Below, one piece after another: positions 8,399-17,290 of a stretch of DNA of 64,000 bases. The stretch is from Mucilaginibacter lappiensis (GTDB lineage Bacteria; Bacteroidota; Bacteroidia; Sphingobacteriales; Sphingobacteriaceae). The stretch spans positions 1 through 64,000 of the forward strand of contig NZ_FTMG01000003.1 in assembly GCF_900155965.1 (NCBI RefSeq), written 5' to 3'. The position numbers and the translations under genes are program-made. Positions within the stretch are counted from its first letter, which is position 1. The number at the start of each line of letters is the position of its first letter. Under the pieces are notes generated by a model. The model was not told the origin of the DNA. It did not search any database and saw only the letters and a list, made by a program, of their open reading frames with translations.

Positions 8399-8644
8399 AT
8401 GAGTAAACAGTACAGTCAAGTTAAAATACGTTATAATACCGACAGTAATGGCCATGATCAATGCTGGCGCCTGATTCTTGACGGTGATGAAGTATTGGTT
8501 GAATCGGTACAGATTGATGCTCCGGTTTGTACTTCCCGGGATTGGATAGAATCCGTTGGCAAGTTTAAACACCATATCTCGGTTAGCGATTGCCACGTCA
8601 GCATCGATAAAGAGGGTACTGCCCTGATAACCACTAAGGGTTAA
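8399..8644 (+). CDS. Small hypothetical protein
   Basis: 81 residues (MSKQYSQVKIRY...), acidic and soluble, with no signal peptide or membrane helix. Beta-rich sequence with 'CWRLILDGDEVLVESVQI' and a closing 'VSDCHVSIDKEG'. Family not recognised. It is convergent with the LTA-synthase-like gene; the two 3' ends overlap by 11 bases. The minus-strand frame over the same bases is less protein-like. Confidence 0.6.
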   Translation: MSKQYSQVKIRYNTDSNGHDQCWRLILDGDEVLVESVQIDAPVCTSRDWIESVGKFKHHISVSDCHVSIDKEGTALITTKG

Positions 8645-10598
8645 CCGCATATTTTTGTTCAGCCACCAGTTTCCTGTTCACAATTCTATCAGTATAATCT
8701 TGTATGAGGGCTTTGCAGTCCATCACCCCTTTTTGCATTTCCGGATTAAGCTGGCCATTAGAAAGGCTCTTCTCCAAACCTTTATCGGTAACCGCGAATA
8801 TACCGGTGATGTTTTTTCCATCGAACAGGTAAATATAATTGCCCTGCATCAATTGATAGATATTGCCTGTTGAGTTTATAATACGCGGCATTTCGGTTGG
8901 AAGGTTACTTACCAAACTCCTGCCCCACGACCGGAATGGCTTGTTATAACCTATTAAATCAACAACCGTTGGATAGATATCCATTTGCGAAGCCAAATCT
9001 GTACGCACGCCTTTGAGATTATAGTCGCTATTGGCGCTGTATAATAGTATAGGCACTGCAAAGCGGTTTATCTGTTTACTGTATTCGGGATAGTAAGTTT
9101 GGCTGGTATGATCGGCAGTGATCACGAAAATGGTATTATGAAACCAGGGCTGCGTTTTGGCATAATTGAAAAAGATCCGTAAGGAATTATCTGTATACTG
9201 AACACATTTATCAATAGCCAGCGGACCGCCTTTAAACCTTTCTTTATACTTTTCGGGCATTTGATAAGGATCATGCGATGACAGCGTGAACAGCGTAGCC
9301 ATAAAAGGCTGTTTTTCCTGTGTCAGCGTACGACCCATAAACTGAAAAAACTGCTCGTCCCAAATACCCCAAATGCCGTCAAAGTCTTTATCATCGTTGT
9401 ATTCTGTACGACCAAAATAGTGCTTATAGCCCAAAATGCTGCCAAAACCCTGAAAGCCCATAGAACCGTTTGCCGCACCGTGGAAGAACGAGGTTTCGTA
9501 CCCCATGCTATCGCAAATGGATACTATCGACTGGATCTTTTGCTTGGCATAAGGCGATGATGTAAAAGCGTTCTGAAACGATGGTATACCCGCCAATACG
9601 GATGACATGGCATGGATGGATTGCCGGCCTGTGGCATAAGCGTTGGTAAATATAAGGCTGTTGTTGGACAATGAATCCAGGAACGGCGTATATGATTTAA
9701 ACCCGGGTATACTTACCCCATGATTCATACTGCCCCAATACTCGCGGGCCATACTCTCCAGTATAATGATCACCACATTGGGTTTATTGGCGGGTTGCGA
9801 ACTGTATTGTTTTACTGGTTTAATGCTTGTGCGGATATACCCTTCATCTGTCCAGTGCTGCAGTTTGTAGTTGTTGCTGCTTAATGTTCTGATAACAGAG
9901 AAGGGGGTATTCAGCACAATATCGCCCTGGTTAGGCACAGTAATATGCTTGTAGGCATCAACCATGTTAATAGGCCGGGTACTATGTGCAAAATCGCCCC
10001 GGATACCACCGATAACCAAGGTAAGGATGAGCAGAAATGATACGATAGATGATAAGAAATATACTTTCTTATCTGTTACCCTTGCTGGTTTTACCTTTAC
10101 CTGTTTATATAGCCAGATCCAGCAAAACGAACACAGTATAAATAGGATGATCACATACCAGTAAGCCTCAGAAAAATGAGTAAACAACAATTTTTTATTA
10201 CTCTCATCAGCCAATACATCCAATGTTGCCTTGGTTGAGCGTACCTGGCTAAAGCGATAGTAAATAATATCAACAAAGTTGGTGGCGTAGGCGAGCAAAT
10301 TGGTAACAAAATACAGCATAGCCATCCCCTTTTGAAACTTAGGCTGCGTATTTACAGTAAGCGGCAAAACACTGAGCAGAATAAACAAGCTATTGATATA
10401 AAGCAACGCTGTGGTATCAAAGGCCATACCGTAGTAACACAACCTAAGCAATGCCCAAAAACTATCAACCGCAAACAGATGAGTATTAAAAGCAAAAAAT
10501 AATACCCTTGCAATAAAGTAAAACAAATACCCCAAAAACAGCCTGTATAAAAGCACTTTATACTCAGCCAACCTTAATTTACCTTCCATGAAAAACAC
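8634..10598 (-). CDS. LTA synthase family membrane phosphoglycerol/phosphoethanolamine transferase
   Basis: 654 residues: five membrane helices in the first ~195 residues, then a periplasmic alkaline-phosphatase-superfamily (sulfatase) domain. Metal-site and active-site residues are visible: Glu281 (IIILESMAREYWGS), nucleophile Thr323 (YATGRQS), and D496-H497 (ITADHTS). This matches LtaS/OpgB-type enzymes, which move phosphoglycerol or similar groups from lipids onto surface glycans. Bacteroidota lack lipoteichoic acid, so the acceptor is unknown. Single gene. The start at 10598 follows the ORF; a second ATG three codons in is also possible. Confidence 0.88.
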   Translation of the reverse strand: MFFMEGKLRLAEYKVLLYRLFLGYLFYFIARVLFFAFNTHLFAVDSFWALLRLCYYGMAFDTTALLYINSLFILLSVLPLTVNTQPKFQKGMAMLYFVTNLLAYATNFVDIIYYRFSQVRSTKATLDVLADESNKKLLFTHFSEAYWYVIILFILCSFCWIWLYKQVKVKPARVTDKKVYFLSSIVSFLLILTLVIGGIRGDFAHSTRPINMVDAYKHITVPNQGDIVLNTPFSVIRTLSSNNYKLQHWTDEGYIRTSIKPVKQYSSQPANKPNVVIIILESMAREYWGSMNHGVSIPGFKSYTPFLDSLSNNSLIFTNAYATGRQSIHAMSSVLAGIPSFQNAFTSSPYAKQKIQSIVSICDSMGYETSFFHGAANGSMGFQGFGSILGYKHYFGRTEYNDDKDFDGIWGIWDEQFFQFMGRTLTQEKQPFMATLFTLSSHDPYQMPEKYKERFKGGPLAIDKCVQYTDNSLRIFFNYAKTQPWFHNTIFVITADHTSQTYYPEYSKQINRFAVPILLYSANSDYNLKGVRTDLASQMDIYPTVVDLIGYNKPFRSWGRSLVSNLPTEMPRIINSTGNIYQLMQGNYIYLFDGKNITGIFAVTDKGLEKSLSNGQLNPEMQKGVMDCKALIQDYTDRIVNRKLVAEQKYAVNP

Positions 10599-11000
10599 TT
10601 TGCTATTAATTTTCCCAGGTTGGATCGACGGGGTATAATCGATCTTTATTTATACCGGGAGCTTTTAAAAGGTGGAAAATAAAAAAAATCAGAATAACAA
10701 TTAATTAATATTTAAATAACATAAATTTAATGACATTACATTGGCAAATAGCGGGTGCCGGAGAGGAAACTCATTCACCCATTATCCGCCCCATAAACAG
10801 AACGGCAATGAATAGAGATCAATTGATTTTCCCCTTCATTGCCGTTGCATTAGTTAGAATGTACAGGCTTGGTATCACACCACAGTCAGGAATTGCTCCT
10901 TCAAAAGAGTAATAAGACAGTTGTTCAAAAAAGGATGTCATGCTGTGCTCCGTCGAAAGGCGACACCCCTCTTTTTTATTTGTTATGTCTTTTCAAAAGC
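10599..11000. other. Intergenic region with a hairpin, no gene
   Basis: This 402-base gap lies between two same-strand genes. It contains AACGGCAATGAA at 10801-10812 inverted to TTCATTGCCGTT at 10835-10846 (12-bp stem). A 60-codon plus-strand frame at 10730-10912 spans the hairpin and has no protein-like features. The stretch before 10730 is AT-rich and should hold the promoter of the LTA-synthase-like gene. Confidence 0.5.
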
Positions 11001-12803
11001 TTAAAGCTTTTTACTTAACCAAATCCTATTAAATAATAATTTTTCGTTTTCTGTTGAGTTCACCGTTAAGGTGATCTTATAAAAGCCTTCTTTAGGGAAA
11101 TTAAACACACCGATTGGGTTGTTCACAAATTCATCAGTATAACTATCATGTGGCTCTACAACCACCTTCCCGGTTGGTTTTAATGATGCCGACAAGTTTT
11201 GATCGCTGGCGCTAATACTTATGGACATGCCTGTTTTTGAATCATTATGGTACGATAAATCTGCCTGATAGGTTCCTGCGGCCGATATGTAAACCTGCCA
11301 GGTAAGTACTCCATTTTTATCAATGATTAAATGAGCAGGGCGCACACCGTCAAACCCTACCTTTTTATATCCTACTGTGTTTTGCGATGCATTATTGCTG
11401 CTTAATGCCAACCCACCGAAGGTAGATTCAGCCACGGCCTTTTCATCCAGTTCTACCGGTTGGGCATATTGTAAAGCAATTACAGATACAAAATGATCTC
11501 CGGCAACGTCAGGTAATTGAATATGGGTATATGGGCCTGACTTTGTAAAGCTTAAGGCAACTTTACCAGCATCAGTTATCAGCTCGGCTTTTTCAGGTTT
11601 CGACAGAATCCCGGTTAAGCGTAATATCTTATCCAATGGCCAGTTGTACACTTGTAGATAAACTATCTGTTTGTTATCCAGTTTTTTGGTGGTTATTCTT
11701 CCCCAATCGTGCTGATCTGATCGTAATTGCAAGCCAGTACATCCATAAACAGATTCTCCGTTTTTGGATAGCCAGGCGCCCATATCATTCAACCGGGTTT
11801 GATCTTCGTACGGAACGGCACCATCTGCCCGGGGGCCTATATTTAAGGTAAATCCTCCGTTGAGGCTAACATTGCCTATCAACGACTGTAGTAACTGGCT
11901 GGTAGACTTATACTCATTCTCCAACGCATTATATCCCCATGAATTGGCAATTGTTCCGGATGTTTCCCATGGATGATTGGTATAAGCTGCTCCCAGCTGG
12001 TTATCGCCCATCGTTTCAAAATCAATACCCGGAGTATTTGCAGGTAAGCCCAGTCTGGAATTGATCAGACAAGCCGGTTGCAGTTCATGTATCAGCTTAA
12101 TAACCTGATCCAGCTGCTCTTTTTTTACAATGGTTGTTTTATAATCAACCCACATATCAAACCAGATCATGGCAATGTCGCCATAATTGGTGAGCAGTTC
12201 GCGCAGTTGTGGTAAAACCTTTCCCTGCCAGTATTTATTGTATTGCTCATCGGTAATACGGCCGGTTATTTCCTGGTTATGATCCCAGCCATCCGGATGT
12301 TCCCAATCCAACCAATGCGAATAGTAAAAACCCAGCTTCATGCCATGTTTTTTACAGGCAGCAGCCAACTCCTTCAATACATCCCTATTGGTACCGCTGA
12401 GTTTGCTTAAATTATGTTCACTCACTTTGGAGTTCCAGATGGCTATCCCATCATGATGCTTGGCCGTAATGAGGATATATTTCATTCCTGCCTTTTTTGC
12501 CAGAATTACCCATTGTTCGGGGTCTATTTTATTCCAGTCAAACCGTTTGGCCAGTTTCACATACTCATCCTCGGGTATGCGGTTGCGGTAGCGGATCCAT
12601 TCTGCATAATTATTACCATTCCTCAGGCGCTCGCCTTCCCATATCCCTTCGGCCGCACTATACAATCCCCAATGAATAAACATACCGAAACGGGCATCGG
12701 TAAACCATTTAACTTTTTCACTATCATTTGATGCAGACTGAGCGCTAACAGCACCTATAAAAGAAAAGAATAACAACAAAGCAAGTAATGTACGTTTCAG
12801 CAT
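11001..12803 (-). CDS. Alpha-L-fucosidase, GH29
   Basis: 600 residues with a signal peptide (MLKRTLLALLLFFSFIGAVSAQ). GH29 retaining enzymes remove alpha-linked L-fucose from glycans. Visible family motifs: FGMFIHWGLYS (39-49), KHHDG (115-119), and the nucleophile Asp216 in IWFD (213-216). After the catalytic barrel a beta-rich C-terminal region extends to about 600, ending in a carbohydrate-binding-like segment. Probably periplasmic or surface-exposed. No susCD, sulfatase or other glycosidase adjoins it, so this is a lone glycosidase rather than a complete utilisation locus. Confidence 0.92.
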   Translation of the reverse strand: MLKRTLLALLLFFSFIGAVSAQSASNDSEKVKWFTDARFGMFIHWGLYSAAEGIWEGERLRNGNNYAEWIRYRNRIPEDEYVKLAKRFDWNKIDPEQWVILAKKAGMKYILITAKHHDGIAIWNSKVSEHNLSKLSGTNRDVLKELAAACKKHGMKLGFYYSHWLDWEHPDGWDHNQEITGRITDEQYNKYWQGKVLPQLRELLTNYGDIAMIWFDMWVDYKTTIVKKEQLDQVIKLIHELQPACLINSRLGLPANTPGIDFETMGDNQLGAAYTNHPWETSGTIANSWGYNALENEYKSTSQLLQSLIGNVSLNGGFTLNIGPRADGAVPYEDQTRLNDMGAWLSKNGESVYGCTGLQLRSDQHDWGRITTKKLDNKQIVYLQVYNWPLDKILRLTGILSKPEKAELITDAGKVALSFTKSGPYTHIQLPDVAGDHFVSVIALQYAQPVELDEKAVAESTFGGLALSSNNASQNTVGYKKVGFDGVRPAHLIIDKNGVLTWQVYISAAGTYQADLSYHNDSKTGMSISISASDQNLSASLKPTGKVVVEPHDSYTDEFVNNPIGVFNFPKEGFYKITLTVNSTENEKLLFNRIWLSKKL

Positions 12804-12836
12804 TTTACGGATGGGTATTTATTTGACAATTAAAAA

Positions 12837-12873
12837 CGTTTATAACGGTTTATAAAAGTAATGATCGTTTATT
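12837..12873 (-). promoter_or_regulatory. Three CGTTTAT-type repeats before the fucosidase gene
   Basis: CGTTTATAA (12837-12845), CGGTTTATAA (12846-12855) and CGTTTATT (12866-12873) lie 34-70 bases upstream of the fucosidase start. Spacing is 9 and 20 bases. They may be regulator sites or simply AT-rich promoter sequence. Confidence 0.3.
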
Positions 12874-13009
12874 GCTTAAAATTTCGCGAACTTATCATTT
12901 GACTGAGCGAAATTGGCACAAAAGATTACTATCCCGAGATGCTTAATCTGAAATTCTGTTCGCTTTGAAGTCCTGAATTAAGCTTGGTCTGAAGTAGATT
13001 TATAACTCT

Positions 13010-13945
13010 TTAAATATACGTTTGCACATCAGGACTTATCTTATCCAGGTAAATGTCGGGCTGGATGATCACAAAATGGATTAAACCATACTCGTCCTTC
13101 ACCCGGTTACGGATCCGCGAGATAGCTTCATTGAGCTGCCCGGTATCCAGGTTAGGCTTAAATGCGATGATGAGCATGAGTAATATTTCGCTTGGCGATT
13201 GATAGGTTGACAGGATGTGCATCAGTTTCAACACATCTGTATCATGCTCCACAATTTCGGTAATCCTGGTTTTTGTTTGCTGGCTTATCCCCTCGCCCAT
13301 TAATAAACTGCGGCTTTCCCGGGCCAATATAATGGATACCCCAACAAGCAATAAACCTACCAGCAGGGAGGCTACGCCATCCAGATAGTCGAGATGATAG
13401 TGGTGCCCAATGAACAAACAGATCATCACTATAAACAGGCCGATAACCGCGGCTCCATCTTCAAAAAGCACCAGGAAAGTGGATGGATCTTTACTATTGG
13501 TGATGGCCCGCCACCAGGTTTGATCACCTCGCAATTTGTTAAATTCTTTTGCCGATATAATAAAAGAAGTTCCTTCAAACAAAATAGAAGAACAAAGCAC
13601 CACATAACTCCAGGTTGGGTTACCCGGCACATCGGGTTTGATGATGTGATTGATGCCCTGATAAATAGAAACACCGCCACCCAGGCCAAAAATAAGTATA
13701 GATACAATGAATGAATAGAAATACAATTCCTTACCGTAGCCAAAGGGATGCCTTACATCAGGTTTCTTTTTACTTTGGTGCAAACCCAGCAAAAGCAGCA
13801 ATTGATTGGCTGTATCAACAACCGAATGCACACCTTCGGCAATCATAGCGGCGCTGTTACTTACCACACCCGCCACAAACTTAGTGACCGCTATCAGCAA
13901 ATTGGCCGCAAGCGCGCTGTAAATAGATTTTTTTGACGACGCCAT
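13010..13945 (-). CDS. Cation diffusion facilitator (CDF) family metal transporter
   Basis: 311 residues from the ATG at 13945 (MASSKKSIYSALAANLL). The upstream ATG at 14002 would add 19 unusual residues ahead of the conserved start. Six membrane helices; TM2 carries the metal-binding H-x3-D (EGVHSVVDTANQ), followed by the loop 'KKPDVRHPFGYGKE' typical of CDF proteins, and the cytoplasmic C-terminal domain has IIARESRSLLMGEG and ends in the usual alpha/beta domain. CDF proteins export Zn2+, Cd2+, Co2+ or Fe2+ in exchange for protons; specificity is not readable. Single gene. Confidence 0.93.
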   Translation of the reverse strand: MASSKKSIYSALAANLLIAVTKFVAGVVSNSAAMIAEGVHSVVDTANQLLLLLGLHQSKKKPDVRHPFGYGKELYFYSFIVSILIFGLGGGVSIYQGINHIIKPDVPGNPTWSYVVLCSSILFEGTSFIISAKEFNKLRGDQTWWRAITNSKDPSTFLVLFEDGAAVIGLFIVMICLFIGHHYHLDYLDGVASLLVGLLLVGVSIILARESRSLLMGEGISQQTKTRITEIVEHDTDVLKLMHILSTYQSPSEILLMLIIAFKPNLDTGQLNEAISRIRNRVKDEYGLIHFVIIQPDIYLDKISPDVQTYI

Positions 13946-14146
13946 ATCATAAACTAAATACTTATATCTGGTATTTGTTTGAATTAAAAAAAACAGGCGC
14001 ATTTTAAGAATGTAAACTACTTACCACAAGACATTAATAATCTCATTATCAATAAAGTGGATTGATATTTTCGAATTTATTGAAACCATAACGGATTAGC
14101 AATGTTATCATATTAGTTAATTTATAAAACATTAAAGAAATTAATT

Positions 14147-14515
14147 ATGAAGAATTCAAAAATAACAGCAGTGGCCATTGCACTCACATTTGCGGCTTCT
14201 GTGGTGCTTGCCGGTAATCACAAGGCTGATAATCTGCAAAAAGTTAATAGATTGAATATAAAGACGGCCACTATGGTTACAGATACCATTCCGGATAAGA
14301 AGAAGAAAAAAGCGCCAAAAGCACCGACCCCGGCGCCAAATCCTACTCCAACACCTACGGATCCAACCAATCCAAGTCCTACACCTATGCCAACTCCAAG
14401 TCCGGATCCAAATCCGAATCCTACACCAAGTCCTAATCCAACACCTACGCCAATGCCAAGTCCAACACCTTCACCTACACCAAGTCCAAGCCCTACGCCA
14501 ACGCGTCCTGCTTAA
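14147..14515 (+). CDS. Secreted Pro/Thr/Ser-rich repeat protein
   Basis: 122 residues. A signal peptide ([20 protein letters not shown]) is followed by a short linker with a KKKKK patch at about residue 50, then about 60 residues built from PTP/PSP/PNP units ([17 protein letters not shown]). This is a polyproline-type low-complexity tail like cell-surface linker or wall-spanning sequence. Codon choice within the repeat varies (cct, cca, ccg), so it is real coding sequence and not a simple DNA repeat. It has a strong terminator right after. Function unknown. Confidence 0.75.
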   Translation: MKNSKITAVAIALTFAASVVLAGNHKADNLQKVNRLNIKTATMVTDTIPDKKKKKAPKAPTPAPNPTPTPTDPTNPSPTPMPTPSPDPNPNPTPSPNPTPTPMPSPTPSPTPSPSPTPTRPA

Positions 14516-14541
14516 TAGTTTGATTTAGATTGATATAAAGT

Positions 14542-14575
14542 AAAAGGCCCGCTGCGTTTCCACAGCGGGCCTTTT
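14542..14575 (+). terminator. Intrinsic terminator of the Pro-rich gene
   Basis: AAAAGGCCCGCTG (14542-14554) pairs perfectly with CAGCGGGCCTTTT (14563-14575): 13 bp, 8-base loop and a T run at the 3' arm. Clear rho-independent terminator, also usable for transcription from the right. Confidence 0.9.
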
Positions 14576-14658
14576 AAATATGGTATGATGCAATCAATTG
14601 TTAATGATGCAGAATATGTATTTCTGATTTAACTTAAATATGAGATGAAAAACCCGTC

Positions 14659-15216
14659 TTAGTTGCTTACAAATGTATAAGGCAAATTGGTGAATGTGCC
14701 CGACAATATTTGTTGTACGTTAATGGATATAATATTACCGTTCTGGTCTTTATTAACTTGTTTGGAGGTAAATGAATAAGTACCTGTGATTACTTTTTTA
14801 ACTGAATCGATAGCGGTTGTAGTAACCGATCCTGATCCTGGTTCTACAGTACCTATCTGAGTAAAATTACCACCAAGTGAAGCCTGGATATAATAAGCTA
14901 GCTGAACATTATTAGTAGCATCAACTTTATAAGTAGCAAAAGGAAAACCAGCGGTATTTATACTGTTAGGAACGGCTACACTAATGCTTACCTGTTGCTG
15001 AGTAGCGGTACCAACCACTGTAAAAGTCTTGGTTTTGGTGGCAGCATTATAGGTGATAGCAGCGCTTACCGTATCCGGATTCCACGCAGTACCGTTAATA
15101 TCAGCAGACAGTATTTTATCGGAAATAGTAGAAGCAGAAGTAGTTACGTCCTTTTTACAGCTTTGGATACATATAGCTGATAAAAGTAACAGCATCAATA
15201 GTTGAATTTTCTTCAT
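14659..15216 (-). CDS. Lipoprotein (DUF6252-like)
   Basis: 185 residues with a lipoprotein signal (LLLLSAICIQSC, lipidated Cys20). The mature protein is Thr/Ser/Val rich, beta-type, with ADINGTAWNPDTV at its start, the pattern of DUF6252-type outer-membrane lipoproteins in Bacteroidota. No catalytic residues seen; function unknown. Minus-strand single gene between two plus-strand genes. Confidence 0.75.
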   Translation of the reverse strand: MKKIQLLMLLLLSAICIQSCKKDVTTSASTISDKILSADINGTAWNPDTVSAAITYNAATKTKTFTVVGTATQQQVSISVAVPNSINTAGFPFATYKVDATNNVQLAYYIQASLGGNFTQIGTVEPGSGSVTTTAIDSVKKVITGTYSFTSKQVNKDQNGNIISINVQQILSGTFTNLPYTFVSN

Positions 15217-15382
15217 ATATAAATTTTATGCAAATAACGCTTTTTACGAAGTAATAATTACAACCGAAGTTGCTTTTTTCACATATTTTAACATTCTCGA
15301 TGAATGCATCACGTAATTGAAGTTTGCAAATTATAAAACAATTGATTTTAATTAAGCATATTAGGCCTTAAATTTTTTAAGC

Positions 15383-15664
15383 ATGATTAACGTAAACGAA
15401 TATTTTGAAGGAGCAGTTAAGTCACTGGCTTACACTACCGATCAGGGTCGCAGTACTATTGGTGTTATTGAAAAAGGCGAATATGAATTTGGTACATCGA
15501 GCCATGAAACCATGACCATTATTGAAGGCCGACTGGAAGCTTTATTACCCGGTGAAACTAATTGGCAGTTATTTACCGCCGGACAAACGTTTGAAGTAAA
15601 TGCCAACACCGTATTTAAAGTTAAAACAGAAGAGCAGAGCTCATACCTGTGTACCTACCGGTAA
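15383..15664 (+). CDS. ppnP: Pyrimidine/purine nucleoside phosphorylase PpnP
   Basis: 93 residues (E. coli PpnP/YaiE has 94). Single-domain cupin: EYEFGTSSHETMTIIEGRLE, 'LLPGETNWQLFTAGQTFEV' and a closing YLCTYR all fit. PpnP cleaves nucleosides with phosphate to give base and ribose-1-phosphate, with broad specificity, in the cytoplasm. The start MINVNEYFEGAVKSL is typical for the family. Single gene. Confidence 0.93.
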   Translation: MINVNEYFEGAVKSLAYTTDQGRSTIGVIEKGEYEFGTSSHETMTIIEGRLEALLPGETNWQLFTAGQTFEVNANTVFKVKTEEQSSYLCTYR

Positions 15665-15813
15665 AGCTACAAAGTTTAAAACCTGTAGGAGTGCCTGGTA
15701 AAAATAAAGTGGACATTATTTGTAATTATAAAGATGATGTTTTATCTAACTATAAAACATACTAACCATTAAAACGGTTAACCTAAACATCAATACCAAT
15801 AATTAAAAAACAA

Positions 15814-16143
15814 ATGGACACTTCACTTATTACTACCAGTACCTCTTTAGAGGGTTATCACGTTACCAAACATTTAGGCGTTGTTCGTGGCATTACCGTA
15901 CGCAGTCGCAGCGCTCTTGGTAATATTGCAGGTGGCTTTCAATCACTTTTTGGCGGCAGACTTTCTATTTACGTGGAATTATGCGAAAATGCCCGCGAAG
16001 AGGCTTTCCAGCTTTTGGTGCAGCATGCGCAGGCATTAGGCGCCAATGGCATTATTAACATGCGTTATGATGCTAATGAAGTGATGCAGGGCATCACCGA
16101 AGTATTGGCCTACGGAACTGCCGTTGTGGTTGAAAAAGTATAA
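15814..16143 (+). CDS. YbjQ family protein (DUF74)
   Basis: 109 residues with the family pattern GYHVTKHLGVVRGITVRSRS and 'ARNGIINMRYDAN'-like ending (here GANGIINMRYDAN), then AYGTAVVVE. YbjQ proteins are small pentameric beta-barrel-like cytoplasmic proteins, sometimes called heavy-metal-binding; their role is not settled. Single gene followed by the hairpin at 16233-16253. Confidence 0.9.
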   Translation: MDTSLITTSTSLEGYHVTKHLGVVRGITVRSRSALGNIAGGFQSLFGGRLSIYVELCENAREEAFQLLVQHAQALGANGIINMRYDANEVMQGITEVLAYGTAVVVEKV

Positions 16144-16232
16144 ACTGATATATCTTTTGTTCAGAAAGGGGCGGCAATCAATGTCGCTCTTTTTTTTAAA
16201 CGCACCATGATGATATCCGGGGATAAACAAAA

Positions 16233-16253
16233 AAACCGGCTTGTTGCCGGTTT
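16233..16253. terminator. Bidirectional terminator
   Basis: AAACCGGC (16233-16240) pairs with GCCGGTTT (16246-16253) across TTGTT. A T run follows it on the minus strand, so it mainly serves the 16285-16482 gene, and on the plus strand it closes the YbjQ gene. Confidence 0.8.
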
Positions 16254-16284
16254 ATATAACACAATATCAGAAATACCTGTTCAT

Positions 16285-16482
16285 TTAATTAAAATACGAA
16301 AGCGGGATAGTTTTCCACATGCCATTAGCCAGATGACCGATCAATAACTCGTAAATGAGGTAAAGCGGCCAAAATAAATAGTGTATAAGCAGCAATATCA
16401 GCGAGTGGTTATAATACCAACTGATCATAAGCGTGTATAAGCCTAATACAAGGTATAGTATACTGGTTTCTCTTTTCTTCAT
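16285..16482 (-). CDS. Small membrane protein
   Basis: 65 residues: MKKRET then two hydrophobic helices (about 8-24 and 26-46) rich in Leu, Tyr and Trp, and a short polar tail. No family recognised. It follows the lipoprotein gene (stop at 16513) on the same strand by 30 bases and has a good terminator after it, which supports a real two-gene transcript. Confidence 0.55.
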   Translation of the reverse strand: MKKRETSILYLVLGLYTLMISWYYNHSLILLLIHYLFWPLYLIYELLIGHLANGMWKTIPLSYFN

Positions 16483-16512
16483 TATTATTTTAAGCTAATG
16501 TAGTAATTTGGC

Positions 16513-17007
16513 TTAATTAGTACAATTTTTCATGCTGTAAATTACACTATAATCGGCACCGGTATTGGTTTGCTCCCGGCCGGTTTTAGTATCATAGCTA
16601 TAGGGTTTTTGAGCAAGGGCATTTCCCCTCAACTGAAATTCAACATTCATACTATCCTTTGAACCTTCCTGTGTAAACGTCCACACAGCTTTAATGGCGT
16701 TACCAGTAAGTTTGCCGGCGATGGTTCCCTTACGGGCATCTTTCTCTTTCGGGAGCCAACTCATTTTCCCGGTTACCTCGTCGCCATTGATAAGCATATT
16801 GACCATAGTGGTATCCTGAGCCCGTTTCCCATCGGTATGGTAAAAGCAATATTGCATGTTTACCACAGGTGCATCGGCCTCGTTGGCCAGCATCGTATCC
16901 TTTTTACCGCCTGTATCAAGTGTGTCAGTGGTATTGCTATGGTTGCCTGAGCATGAGGCAGCCATCATCCCTGCTACCAGCAGGCATAGTTTTATTTTTA
17001 TGGCCAT
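16513..17007 (-). CDS. Hypothetical lipoprotein
   Basis: 164 residues with a lipoprotein signal (LLVAGMMAASC, lipidated Cys19). Mature part: a Thr/Asp-rich linker, then a beta-type domain (VNMQYCFYHTDGKRAQDT, 'NGDEVTGKMSWLPKEKDARK'). Four Cys apart from the lipid Cys are not arranged as a metal motif. Function unknown. Shares the intergenic region 17008-17290 with the divergent XRE gene, so both could be under the direct repeats described there. Confidence 0.7.
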   Translation of the reverse strand: MAIKIKLCLLVAGMMAASCSGNHSNTTDTLDTGGKKDTMLANEADAPVVNMQYCFYHTDGKRAQDTTMVNMLINGDEVTGKMSWLPKEKDARKGTIAGKLTGNAIKAVWTFTQEGSKDSMNVEFQLRGNALAQKPYSYDTKTGREQTNTGADYSVIYSMKNCTN

Positions 17008-17156
17008 TTATAAATATCGATATATGTTATGACAAATTAAATAGCAAAAGGTTCAATATCTTGTTACGATATTTATAACCTGATTTACAACAGGTTAATA
17101 AATCGCGCTAATAAACAAGCTTATTATTACACAACAAATAAGCGTGTAAACATAAA

Positions 17157-17227
17157 TGCCGTACACTTGCCGTAACCAAATAAACACGCAGAGGTGGTTT
17201 TGGCGCAAATGCCGTATAAATGCCGTA
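17157..17227 (+). promoter_or_regulatory. Pho-box-like direct repeats (four TGCCGTA)
   Basis: Four copies of TGCCGTA at 17157-17163, 17168-17174, 17210-17216 and 17221-17227. They form two pairs, each with 11-base period and 4-base spacer (TGCCGTA-N4-TGCCGTA), 53 bases apart. An 11-base period with 7-mer sites is the known arrangement of OmpR/PhoB-type binding sites. They lie 64-134 bases upstream of the XRE gene start and about 150-220 bases upstream of the divergent lipoprotein start. The regulator is not in the window. Confidence 0.5.
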
Positions 17228-17259
17228 AGCCTGTCGCAAAGAAATAGAAATGGATAAAA

Positions 17260-17267
17260 TACCTTTG
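17260..17267 (+). promoter_or_regulatory. Possible Bacteroidota -7 element
   Basis: TACCTTTG fits the Bacteroidota consensus TAnnTTTG and lies 24 bases upstream of the ATG at 17291. No convincing -33 TTTG is seen at the usual distance. Confidence 0.35.
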
Positions 17268-17290
17268 CTCTACATCAAATAATTAAACAA

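Noticed and set aside
8390..8650. 86-codon minus-strand frame covering the small gene at 8399
   Set aside because: Less protein-like than the plus-strand frame and would overlap the LTA-synthase-like stop region.
10730..10912. 60-codon plus-strand frame after the LTA-synthase-like gene
   Set aside because: It spans a hairpin and lacks protein-like composition.
14320..14510. Possible tandem-repeat or CRISPR-like array
   Set aside because: It is the coding sequence of a Pro-rich protein with varied codons and no fixed repeat/spacer length.
16869..17078. 69-codon plus-strand frame over the lipoprotein gene start
   Set aside because: Antisense shadow of the lipoprotein signal-peptide region.
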